The notes beneath the pieces are model-generated. The model did not search any database. It saw nothing but the letters and a program-made list of their open reading frames with translations, and was not told the DNA's origin. This document shows, in pieces, positions 33,820-42,010 of a DNA stretch of 64,000 nucleotides (its first letter is position 1; every line of letters starts with the position of its first letter). The DNA comes from Maribacter litopenaei (GTDB taxonomy: Bacteria > Bacteroidota > Bacteroidia > Flavobacteriales > Flavobacteriaceae): contig NZ_CP104205.1 in the NCBI RefSeq assembly GCF_025244665.1, positions 2,167,001-2,231,000 of the forward strand, written 5' to 3'. The translations under genes and the position numbers were made by a program.

Positions 33820-34452
33820 ATGATACAGGAGCTCACAGAAAGTTACGGTTCAATTTTTGAAAAGGAATTGATCAACGAAATAGCACAAGTTGGTACTTAC
33901 AAAGAAGTACCGGAAGGTTACAAACTCATTGAAATCGGTGACTATATCAAGGGAATGCCTCTGCTGATTTCCGGAGCTATAAAAATCCTTAGAGAAGATA
34001 ATGATGGCGACGAATTATTGCTATACTATCTAGAAAAAGGGGATACTTGTTCTATGACCTTGGCCTGCTGTATGGGAGATTCCAAAAGTGAAATTCGCGC
34101 CATAACGGAAACGGACAGTAAGTTGATTATGGTTCCCATGCAAAAAATGGAGGAATGGATCGTAAAATATAAATCGTGGCGAAATTTCGTTTTTAACAGC
34201 TATCATGAGAGGTTGAATGAACTACTAAGTACCCTGGATAGTATAGCCTTTGATAAAATGGATGCCCGCTTGATCAGTTACCTTAAAGAGAAGGCGAGAA
34301 TCAACAAGGGCGATATCATTAACAATACCCATCAAGAAATCGCCTACGAACTCCATAGTTCCGGAGTAGTGATTTCTAGGTTGTTGAAAAAGCTGGAACA
34401 GATGGGGTTCGTTGAGCTACACCGCAACTACATAAAAATTTTGGATTTATAA
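33820..34452 (+). CDS. Crp/Fnr-family transcriptional regulator, likely activator of the sulfur regulon
   Basis: The 210-aa protein has a cyclic-nucleotide-binding-like sensor domain (residues 20-110), a dimer helix and a C-terminal helix-turn-helix (NTHQEIAYELHSSGVVISRLLKKLEQ, about 169-195). The sensor domain holds Cys77, Cys83 and Cys84 (GDTCSMTLACCMG), a cluster common in flavobacterial relatives and suited to thiol or persulfide sensing (inference). There is no Fnr-type N-terminal iron-sulfur motif. The recognition helix lacks the RE of E. coli Crp/Fnr, in line with the different half-site GTAAC. Eleven such dyads surround it. Confidence 0.88.
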   Translation: MIQELTESYGSIFEKELINEIAQVGTYKEVPEGYKLIEIGDYIKGMPLLISGAIKILREDNDGDELLLYYLEKGDTCSMTLACCMGDSKSEIRAITETDSKLIMVPMQKMEEWIVKYKSWRNFVFNSYHERLNELLSTLDSIAFDKMDARLISYLKEKARINKGDIINNTHQEIAYELHSSGVVISRLLKKLEQMGFVELHRNYIKILDL

Positions 34453-34458
34453 TCCTCT

Positions 34459-34502
34459 GTAACCAATGTTACTGCAAACCTTCCTAAGGTGCACTAGCTT
34501 CG
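34459..34502 (+). promoter_or_regulatory. Sulfur-regulon operator 2 and promoter of the TauE-type exporter gene
   Basis: GTAAC-CAAT-GTTAC at 34459-34472; -7 box TAGCTTCG at 34495-34502; spacing 33 bp. It begins 6 bases after the regulator's stop codon. Confidence 0.75.
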
Positions 34503-34523
34503 CACCAATAATTATAAAATTAC

Positions 34524-35335
34524 ATGGAAGTGCTCCACATATTTGGTTATATCAGTGCGTTGATTATTGGAATATCTCTTGGCCTTATAGGCGGTGGGGG
34601 TTCAATTTCGGCCGTGCCAGTTCGGCCTATTTGTTTTCTGTAAATGAGAAAGTCGCCACAGCTTACTCACTCTTTATTGTAGGCGCGAGTGCCCTTGTTG
34701 GTGGATGGAAACAACATCTAAAAGGTTACGTGGATTGGCGAACAGCCATAGTTTTTGGCATACCGGCCATTATCGGTGTTACTTTGGTCAGGCATTACCT
34801 TGTTCCCATTTTACCCGATGTTTTATTGGAAATAGATAATTTTCAGTTCACACGCCGCATGGGAATGTTTGGGCTATTTGCCCTATTAATGATTCCCGCG
34901 GCCTATTCCATGTTAAAAACCAAAAAGGAAGTATTAAAAAAAGGAGGCGGTGAAGTAAAATACAATTACCCGCTCATTTTGGCCGAAGGCCTACTAGTTG
35001 GAGGTATTACAGGCCTAATAGGAGCTGGTGGGGGGTTTTTGATTATACCTGCGCTGGTAATTTTGGCCAATGTAGAAATGAAGGTTGCAGTAGGAACCTC
35101 ATTGATTATCATTGCGGTAAAATCCCTTATGGGATTCTTTTTGGGAGATGCCTTGACAATGGAAATCAACTGGTTTTTTCTGCTATTGTTTACCGGCCTT
35201 TCCTTTTTGGGAATCTTCATCGGTAGTTATATCGGAAATTTTATAGATGGAAATAAACTGAAAAAAGGCTTCGGTTATTTTATTCCGGTGATGGCGTCAT
35301 TCATCTTTTATATGGAATTTTTCACCATTGTCTAA
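34524..35335 (+). CDS. TSUP family sulfite/organosulfonate exporter (TauE/SafE), frame broken
   Basis: The start is ATG at 34524 (MEVLHIFGYISALIIG). The protein has about eight membrane helices with the duplicated TSUP signature: GLIGGGGSI in the first half and GLIGAGGGFLIIPALVI in the second. Repaired length is 270 aa; one base is missing near 34623 (GTTCGGCC). TSUP proteins move sulfite, sulfonates or thiosulfate across the inner membrane. Its own operator and the neighbouring dioxygenases suggest that it exports sulfite made from persulfide (inference). A terminator follows. Confidence 0.85.
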
Positions 35336-35357
35336 GCACCGACTTTACAAGATTTTG

Positions 35358-35388
35358 AAACCTGTCCAAAACGGCAGGTTTTTTTATT
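35358..35388 (+). terminator. Terminator after the TauE-type gene
   Basis: AAACCTG and CAGGTTT pair around a 10-base loop, followed by TTTTTATTTT. Confidence 0.8.
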
Positions 35389-35395
35389 TTCCTGT

Positions 35396-35439
35396 GTAAC
35401 CAAAGTAACTGTAGACTCCTTTTATGATATTTACTTTTA
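35396..35439 (+). promoter_or_regulatory. Sulfur-regulon operator 3 and promoter of the first persulfide dioxygenase-rhodanese gene
   Basis: GTAAC-CAAA-GTAAC at 35396-35409, with one mismatch in the right half-site; -7 box TACTTTTA at 35432-35439; spacing 33 bp. Confidence 0.7.
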
Positions 35440-35467
35440 AAGAGTGAACCATAAAAAAATAGTAATC

Positions 35468-36884
35468 ATGAAAGTCGAACAAATTTATACCGGATGTCTA
35501 GCGCATGCCGCCTATTACATTGAAAGTAAGGGTGTTGCCGCAGTATTTGATCCTTTAAGGGAAGTACAGCCATATTTGGACCGAGCAAAAAAAGATAATG
35601 CCAAGATTAAATATGTTTTTGAAACACATTTTCACGCAGATTTCGTGAGCGGACATTTGGATTTACAGAAAAAAGCTGGAGCTGAAATTGTATTTGGACC
35701 GGGAGCAAAACCTGCCTATGAAGCCATTACAGCGGAAGACGGACAAATTTTTGAGGTAGGGGATTACAAGGTGAAGGTTATCCATACCCCGGGCCATACC
35801 ATGGAAAGTACCACGTATCTTTTAATTGATGAACATGGCAATGAACATGGAATTATAACTGGGGATACCTTATTTATTGGAGATGTGGGAAGACCCGATT
35901 TGGCTCAGCATGTAGTTTCGGAATTGACAGAAGAAAAATTGGCAGGCCACCTATTTGACTCGCTCAGAAACAAAATTATGCCATTGAGCGATGACCTCAT
36001 CGTATACCCCAATCATGGGGCTGGCTCTGCCTGTGGCAAAATGATGAGCAAGGAAACAACGGATACCTTGGGCCACCAAAAAGAAGTGAATTACGCATTG
36101 CGTGCCGACATGACCAAAGAGGAATTCATAAAGGAATTGTTAACCGGACTTACAACACCACCAGGCTATTTCCCAAAAAATGTTTTGATGAACATCAAAG
36201 GGTATGATAGTTTGGACACTATTATGGATAGGGCCACTACCCCCTACTTCCCCCGAAGCTTTTGAAGCTGTGGCAAATGAAACCGGCGCTTTGGTCTTGG
36301 ATACAAGAAATGCCGAGGATTTTGCCAAAGGGTTTATCCCAAACAGTATTAACATAGGTTTGGAAGGTAGTTTTGCCCAGTGGGTAGGTGAAATGATTCC
36401 GGATATAAAACAGGAAATTCTATTGGTAACCTATGATGGTAAAGAGGAAGAGGCCATCACCCGTCTATCAAGGGTGGGTTATGACAATACTGTTGGCTTT
36501 CTAAAAGGTGGCTTTGACGCTTGGAAAGATTCCGGTAAGGAATTTGAAACGGTGGGCCGCATTTCCGCCAAGGAATTGGAAATGGCCATGAAAGACGAAA
36601 AACCGTTGATCATCGATGTTCGTAAAAAAAGTGAATATGATTCCGAACACCTAATTGGCGCCATAAATATTCCATTAAATGAAATAAATCAACATTTGGC
36701 AGAATTTCCTAAAGACAGCACCTTTGTATTGCATTGTGCAGGAGGGTATAGGAGCATGATTGCAGCCTCTATACTAAAACAACGTGGTTGGCAGGATTTT
36801 GCAGACGTGAAAGGCGGTTTTGAAGATCTTTCCAAAACAGCCCTACCAAAGTCAGAATACGTATGCCCCTCTACAATGTTGTAG
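35468..36884 (+). CDS. Persulfide dioxygenase-like MBL-fold / double rhodanese fusion (copy 1), frame broken
   Basis: Residues 1-240 are an ETHE1-like MBL domain. THFHADF gives H54, H56 and D58; TPGHT gives H110; GDTLFIGDVGRPDL gives D133; YPNHGAGSACGK follows. Two rhodanese domains come next. The first (LVTYDGKEEEA) lacks the catalytic Cys; the second has it in HCAGGYRSMIA. The C-terminus ends YVCPSTML. ETHE1 enzymes oxidise glutathione or other persulfides to sulfite using Fe(II); rhodaneses then move sulfane sulfur. Repaired length is 471 aa; an extra C is inferred in the run near 36240. It has its own operator and terminator. Confidence 0.88.
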
Positions 36885-36899
36885 AAGATTGATATAGTG

Positions 36900-36928
36900 T
36901 AAAAAGCCCCTAATTTAGGGGCTTTTTT
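36900..36928 (+). terminator. Terminator after persulfide dioxygenase copy 1
   Basis: AAAAAGCCCCTAA and TTAGGGGCTTTTT form a 13-bp inverted repeat. Confidence 0.9.
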
Positions 36929-36942
36929 GTTTTTGAGTCAAT

Positions 36943-36986
36943 GTAACCTTTGTTACCAATTTAGTAAATTGCAATTAGTAATTTTG
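36943..36986 (+). promoter_or_regulatory. Sulfur-regulon operator 4 and promoter of the second dioxygenase-rhodanese gene
   Basis: GTAAC-CTTT-GTTAC at 36943-36956; -7 box TAATTTTG at 36979-36986; spacing 33 bp. Perfect half-sites. Confidence 0.85.
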
Positions 36987-37010
36987 TATTCAATTAAAAA
37001 CTGTGTACCT

Positions 37011-38422
37011 ATGAAAGTTGAACAAATTTACACCGGTTGCCTTGCACAGGGAGCCTATTATATAGAGAGTAAGGGTGAGGTTGCCATTATCGACCCTCTT
37101 AGGGAAGTAAAGCCTTATATCAATAGGGCCAAGCTGGACGATGCTAAGATCAAGTATATTTTTGAGACGCATTTTCATGCCGACTTTGTAAGCGGTCACG
37201 TTACATTGGCCAAAGAAACTGGAGCTCCCATCATTTATAGTCCTAACGCCAATCCTAACTTCGAAGCCATTATAGCCGAGGACAATCAGGAATTCAAATT
37301 GGGAGAAGTAACCATAAAAGTCTTGCATACTCCAGGACATACCATGGAAAGCACCACCTATCTCTTAAGGGACAAAGATGGGAAGGACTACGCTATTTTC
37401 AGTGGTGACACTTTGTTCTTGGGCGACGTAGGTAGGCCGGACCTGGCCCAAAAAATGGGTGTATTGACCGAAAAGGACCTTGCTGGATTCCTGTATGATA
37501 GTCTTAGGGAAAAAATTATGCCCCTATCAGATGATGTTATCGTATATCCAGCTCATGGCGCTGGTTCTGCCTGTGGTAAGAACATGATGAAGGAAACGGT
37601 AGATACCCTTGGCAACCGAGAAAAAAATGAATTACGCCCTTAGGGCGGATATGACCAAAGAGGAATTTATTGAAGAAGTTACGGAAGGGCTGTTGCCCCC
37701 ACCACAGTATTTTCCTTTGAACGTGAAGCTGAATAAGGAAGGATACGAGGATATTGAGCAGGTATTGGAAAGAGGTACGAGGGCCTTGTCCCCAAAAGCC
37801 TTTGAGGCTGCCGCCAATGAGACTGGTGCCGTAGTATTGGACGTTAGAAATGCGGCCGACTTTGCTAAAGGGCATATTCCAAGATCCATATTTATTGGTC
37901 TCGGATGGTAGCTTCGCTCCATGGGTAGGCGCCTTGATTGCAGATGTTCAGCAACCTATATTATTGGTAGCCCCAAAAGGCCTGGAAGAAGAAGCGGTCA
38001 CTAGATTGTCCAGGGTTGGTTTTGATAATACTTTGGGATACTTGGAAGGAGGATTTGAGGCTTGGAAAAAGGCATCCATGGAATACGATACGGTAAGTCA
38101 AGTCGATGCTAAGGAATTAAAAGCAGAATTGGAAAAAGAAGATGTACCCGTATTCGATGTTAGAAAAAACAGCGAATATCTATCAGAACATGTTTTGGAG
38201 GCCCATAACACACCCTTGGATTATTTGAACGACCATTTATCTGAATTCCCGGACAACGAAACATTTTATGTACACTGTGCAGGAGGATACAGAAGTATGA
38301 TCGCGGCTTCCATTCTTAAAAGTAGGGGTATTCATAATTTAATTGATGTTAAAGGTGGTTTTAAGGCCATCAATGAGGCTGGTATACCTGTATCTGAATA
38401 TGTTTGCCCATCCACATTATAA
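37011..38422 (+). CDS. Persulfide dioxygenase-like MBL-fold / double rhodanese fusion (copy 2), frame broken twice
   Basis: Same architecture as the copy at 35468, with the same HFHADF, TPGHT, GDTLFLGDVGRPDL and HGAGSACGK motifs. Again the first rhodanese domain has no Cys (LVAPKGLEEEA) and the second has HCAGGYRSMIA; the end is YVCPSTL. Repaired length is 469 aa. Extra bases lie at 37619 (CCG-A-GAAA) and 37901 (TC-T-CGGA). The two copies are clearly homologous but diverged throughout, so the duplication is not recent. Each has its own operator and terminator, arguing for separate retention. Confidence 0.88.
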
Positions 38423-38469
38423 CTCAGCTGTTTGATGTAAGTCAAAAACATTCAAACTACTTTTCACTT

Positions 38470-38511
38470 AAAGACCCATTATAAAATTGATCAATTTTAT
38501 AATGGGTCTTT
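38470..38511. terminator. 42-bp perfect palindrome, bidirectional terminator
   Basis: A perfect inverted repeat with no spacer, centred between 38490 and 38491. Its arms run from AAAGACCCATT inward to AATTGA. It has A-rich and T-rich ends, and follows the second dioxygenase gene by 47 bases. Terminator function is the simplest reading, though 21-bp arms are longer than needed. Confidence 0.7.
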
Positions 38512-38560
38512 TGTTCCTATGCTCTAAGTGAAATCTTTTTTCTTAATTTTTTTCTCTTGT

Positions 38561-38604
38561 GTAACCATGGTTACTGTAGATGCTTTATTCCCGTTTTACC
38601 TTTA
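38561..38604 (+). promoter_or_regulatory. Sulfur-regulon operator 5 and promoter upstream of the rhodanese operon
   Basis: GTAAC-CATG-GTTAC at 38561-38574; -7 box TACCTTTA at 38597-38604; spacing 33 bp. The next gene starts only at 38756, so the leader is about 145 bases and holds a terminator-like hairpin. Confidence 0.8.
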
Positions 38605-38610
38605 CTGTAC

Positions 38611-38729
38611 TATGGTGAAAGGCCGTAGTAACAAAATCGATTGATATTTAGGGATAGGTATTAATCTGATTGTTTTTAATTGGTTGGTTGTTTAAGGGAG
38701 GCAGACCAAAAAGTCTGTCTCCTTTTATT
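38611..38729 (+). ncRNA. Candidate small RNA or attenuated leader of the rhodanese operon
   Basis: The interval runs from the predicted start site, about 7 bases after the -7 box, to the end of the T-run of an internal hairpin. It is about 120 bases with no convincing reading frame (longest seen is 10 codons at 38612). Either the RNA ends here as a small transcript or the hairpin attenuates expression of rhodanese and its followers. Confidence 0.35.
38694..38729 (+). terminator. Terminator-like hairpin inside the rhodanese leader
   Basis: GGAGGCAGAC pairs with GTCTGTCTCC (one G-U) around CAAAAA, followed by TTTTATT. It stands 26 bases before the rhodanese ATG, with no second promoter visible between. 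Confidence 0.65.
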
Positions 38730-38755
38730 AAGTACTCACTTTAAAATTCTTGAAC

Positions 38756-39104
38756 ATGTCATTTCTTAGCACATTATTTGGCTCTAAAACCACAACTGAT
38801 ACAGGAAACATCGTCATTCTCGGACAAAAATGAATATGCAGAAGCCATCTCCGGCAAAAAAGTACAATTGGTTGATGTGAGAACGCCAGCGGAATACAAT
38901 GGTGGCCACATTAAAAAAGCGATAAACATAGACTTTTTCAATGCCTCCCATTTTAAGAATGCCTTTGAAAAATTGGATAAAAATCAGCCCGTATATGTAT
39001 ACTGCAGGTCCGGGGCAAGAAGTCAAAAAGCTGCTCGGAAACTTGTGGGAATGGGCTTCACCGAAATATACGATTTACGGGGAGGATATAATTCGTGGAG
39101 ATAG
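38756..39104 (+). CDS. Single-domain rhodanese-like sulfurtransferase, frame broken
   Basis: Starts MSFLSTLFGSKTTT. The rhodanese core is VQLVDVRTPAEYNGGHIKKAINI with the active loop YCRSGARS. Repaired length is 115 aa; an extra T lies at 38820 (TC-T-CGGAC). Cytoplasmic; it accepts sulfane sulfur on the active Cys and passes it to cyanide, thiols or partner proteins. It is first in an operon with the heavy-metal-associated protein and the diheme cytochrome. Confidence 0.87.
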
Positions 39105-39126
39105 GAAGATTTAAAAACATTCAGAT

Positions 39127-39393
39127 ATGAAGGCTTCATTGATCGTACAAAATCTTAAGTGTGGTGGTTGTGCAAAAACCATTATCGATAAAATCTCGGA
39201 ATTAAAACATATTTCCAATGTGCAGGTACATGTTGAATCCTCAACCGTATCGTTTGAGTATACGGATTTGGACGAAGCCATCAGCGTAAAGAATAAACTC
39301 CAAAAAATTGGATACCCATCGGTGGATATGGAAAACACTACTATGTCCATGTTGAAATCCTATGTGAGCTGTGCCACCGGTAAAATGAGGTAG
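39127..39393 (+). CDS. Small heavy-metal-associated (HMA) domain protein
   Basis: The 88-aa ferredoxin-like fold has KCGGC (Cys12, Cys15) in the metal-binding loop of copper chaperones. The rest follows the HMA beta-alpha-beta pattern (VQVHVESSTVSFEYTD; IGYPSVDMEN). A C-terminal Cys (SYVSCATGK) is extra. It may carry Cu(I) or exchange persulfide sulfur; co-transcription with rhodanese makes both plausible (inference). 22 bases after the rhodanese stop. Confidence 0.8.
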   Translation: MKASLIVQNLKCGGCAKTIIDKISELKHISNVQVHVESSTVSFEYTDLDEAISVKNKLQKIGYPSVDMENTTMSMLKSYVSCATGKMR

Positions 39394-39553
39394 CCTACTA
39401 AATTGGGGATGTAGTGTAACTACAAAAGAATCGTAAAAAAAGTACAATCTTAAGGATTATGGGTATGGGAGTTTTTATATATAAGGCTTTCCCGAATAAG
39501 GGGGGGCTACCGGATTGTTAGGAGGTTAAATCAAAAAATTAATATTCTAAGTT

Positions 39554-40570
39554 ATGTACCTAAAAAATCTTCTATATGTATTTCTCATACTCGGGCTGGT
39601 AAATTGTAAGGATTCAGAAAAAACAAAAAAGCCCCTATCCAAGTTGGATGCGAACGCACCTGTAGTTTCGCAAGAATCATCCCATAAAGGCAAAGAGCTA
39701 ATGGAGGCGAAATGTTATGTCTGCCATGGTCCGGATGCCGGTGAGGATGCGCGAATCGCACCGCCTATGGCCGCAATTAAGGCCGAGATATATGATGGGG
39801 AATCCAAGCAAAGAGGAATTTGGCAATGCCATTTGGAATTTTGTTGAAAAACCCACTATGGAAAAAGGAAAGATGAAGGGGGCTTTAAAGAGGTTTGGTG
39901 TTATGCCCTATCAACCCTTTTCCGAAGCGGATATCAAGCTCATTTCTGATTTTATGTATGAATATAAAATTGAGGAACCTAGTTGGTTTAAGGAGCATTG
40001 GGAACAAGGCCATGGAAAAGGAAACTATAAGCAACAAGGAAAGGTTTTACATTCGAAACCGGACTCCCCTCTTAAATCCCTAAAGGAAACAGGACTTGAA
40101 ATAGCGAGGAATACACAAAAGGTCCTTGGCAAAAATTTGATGGGAAAAATGCAGAACGAGGATCCAGTGGCCGCTCTCCAGTTCTGCAATGAGAATGCCT
40201 ATCCATTAACGGACAGTATGGCTACTGTACATCAGGCTAAAATCAAAAGGGTATCGGATAAAGCTAGAAATCCCCTAAACCAAGCCAATCAAGAAGAAAT
40301 GGAGCACATTGGTTATTTCAAGAAAAAAGTGGAAGCTCAAGAAAACTATGATCCTATCATAATCGAGAACGGTGATGAGGCCCATTTCTACTATCCCATC
40401 GTCACAAACGACATGTGCCTAAAATGCCACGGAAAACCGGGTCAAGATATCAGTCCGAAGTAGCTAACATTTTAAAGGAGCGATACCCTACGGATGCCGC
40501 TACCGATTATACCATCAATGAAGTTCGGGGTATTTGGAGCCTTGTTTTACAAAGCAATACCGACAAGTAA
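39554..40570 (+). CDS. Diheme lipoprotein cytochrome c with DUF3365 domain, frame broken twice
   Basis: Lipobox LVNC (Cys18). A first cytochrome c domain has CYVCH (54-58) and FGVMPYQPFSEADIKLISDFMY. A DUF3365 (Tll0287-like heme) domain follows with AALQFCNENAYPLTDS and ends in CLKCHGKPG. Repaired length is 338 aa. An extra A lies at 39786 (CCG-A-GATAT) and a missing base near 40457 (TCCGAAG). Probably an envelope electron carrier or redox sensor. The 160 bases upstream after the HMA gene contain no operator; a possible 20-codon frame (39459-39521) there is unsupported. Confidence 0.82.
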
Positions 40571-40571
40571 A

Positions 40572-41452
40572 TCACTGTTTTTTCTTCCTTATACCGAATC
40601 CTGAAATATTCTGACCAATAAAATCTTGTGGCATATGCTCATCGCCCGGGTAGCCAAGTTGAATGGTTCCACTTTCTTCAGGAATATAATTGATCCTAAA
40701 AATATAATCCCGGAGACTTAGACTTATACCGAAGTTCACCCCATATCTTTTCCCCTTAGGCAAATTATAGGCATGGTGGTACAAATGCATGACCGGGTTA
40801 TTAAAAAGATATTTTAAAGGCCCCCAAGTGATTTTGATATTGGAATGGTTGAAATGACCAATTGCAATGGCTAAAAAGTGAACAATATAGGCCTGCTCCG
40901 GCTCAAAACCTCCCGAATCATCACACCAAAAGTTTTTAGGGGTTTGTACAGTATATTTTCCATCCAGTGGTACCGTAAATGAGCTGCAAAGCCCATTTCC
41001 TTTACACTGTGGTGAACTTTGTGGAAGTTCCATAGGACCTCATACCTATGCAAAAGTATATGGGTAAACCACTGAACAAAATCCAAAATCAGGAAAAAAA
41101 CCAATAATTGCGCCCAAGAAGGCCACGCGGTAAAATCGATTACGGCAAGACTTTTGGCAGTGATTCCTATATCCCTAAACAATAACTGAAGTACCTTGTA
41201 CACACCACTAATGACAATAGCGAAGATGAAGAAATTGAAAAACATATAAAAAGCATCCAGCCAAAAATCCTTTCTAAAAACCCCCTGATCTTTACGCCAT
41301 GGAAAGAGTATCTCCAGTCCCCAAACTAATAAAGAGATAAGGATAAGTCCCCAAAAGTAATTGGTATACCAAGGGACTTCAAAAATGATGGATTTCCAGA
41401 TCCAGTTTAACGTTCCTAAAAAAGAATTGTAAAATGCTTCAAGATATTCCAT
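40572..41452 (-). CDS. Sterol desaturase / fatty acid hydroxylase family membrane protein, frame broken
   Basis: Repaired length is 293 aa with at least four membrane helices and the histidine clusters of the diiron family: HILLH, HKVHHS and a C-terminal NNPVMHLYHHA. One base is missing near 40915. Members hydroxylate or desaturate lipids at the inner membrane. Its promoter shares operator 6 with the divergent DUF2892 gene, placing a lipid-modifying enzyme in the sulfur regulon, which is unusual. It converges tail-to-tail on the cytochrome gene with one base between stops. Confidence 0.85.
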
Positions 41453-41470
41453 ATCATTAGTTTACATTTT

Positions 41471-41544
41471 CAAATATAGCTTCCTATCCCGTAAGGTTCG
41501 GTAACTTTGGTTACAAAACGATTCCAGTAATATCACTATATTGT
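41471..41544. promoter_or_regulatory. Sulfur-regulon operator 6 with divergent promoters
   Basis: Dyad GTAAC-TTTG-GTTAC at 41501-41514. Leftward -7 box TATATTTG (minus strand, 41471-41478) for the sterol desaturase gene and rightward TATATTGT (41537-41544) for the DUF2892 gene; both are 33 bp from the dyad centre. Confidence 0.82.
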
Positions 41545-41652
41545 AGTTACAATTTTACATGAACAGTAAGGCTAAAACCTTTGTCGCAATTTAAACAATA
41601 GGCTTACCTAAGTTCAATTTAAAAATCAGTATAACCAATTAATTACTTAATT

Positions 41653-41855
41653 ATGAAAAAAAATATGGGAACCGCGGACAAAACCATCCGAATTATAATT
41701 GCTTTGGCAGTATTTGCCCTTTACTATTTCAATGTCATTGGAGGTACTTTAGCTTATGTATTGATGGCTCGGCAGCCATTTTTGTTTTGACAAGCTTAAT
41801 AAGTTTTTGTCCGTTGTACACGCTCTTCGGAATCAATACCTGTAAAACAAAATAA
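41653..41855 (+). CDS. DUF2892 (YgaP-like) small inner-membrane protein, frame broken
   Basis: Starts MKKNMGTADKTIRIIIALAVFALYYF, the DUF2892 opening, and after repair ends SFCPLYTLFGINTCKTK with two conserved Cys. Repaired length is 67 aa; one base is missing near 41770 (GCTCGGC). In YgaP this membrane part is fused to a rhodanese domain; here it stands alone among rhodanese genes, which fits a role with sulfane sulfur. It has its own operator and terminator. Confidence 0.85.
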
Positions 41856-41875
41856 ATATCATTTTAATCGCAATG

Positions 41876-41912
41876 AAAAGGCCGATTTCCTATTAGGAAT
41901 CGGCCTTTTTTA
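41876..41912 (+). terminator. Terminator after the DUF2892 gene
   Basis: AAAAGGCCGATT and AATCGGCCTTTT pair, followed by TT. Confidence 0.88.
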
Positions 41913-41941
41913 TGACCCCTATCATAAAAATTTAAGGCTTT

Positions 41942-41985
41942 GTAACAATTGTTACATAATTCATAAAAATTAGCTCTTATATTTA
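41942..41985 (+). promoter_or_regulatory. Sulfur-regulon operator 7 and promoter of the SQR gene
   Basis: GTAAC-AATT-GTTAC at 41942-41955, a fully symmetric 14-bp site extended to TGTAAC...GTTACA; -7 box TATATTTA at 41978-41985; spacing 33 bp. Confidence 0.87.
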
Positions 41986-42010
41986 TCAGGTTGAACAAAA
42001 ATTAATCAAA

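Noticed and set aside
38431..38446. TTTGATGTAAGTCAAA, an Fnr-like dyad after the second dioxygenase gene
   Set aside because: No TAnnTTTG-like box lies 33 bp away on either strand and no gene starts nearby; probably chance or part of the 3' region.
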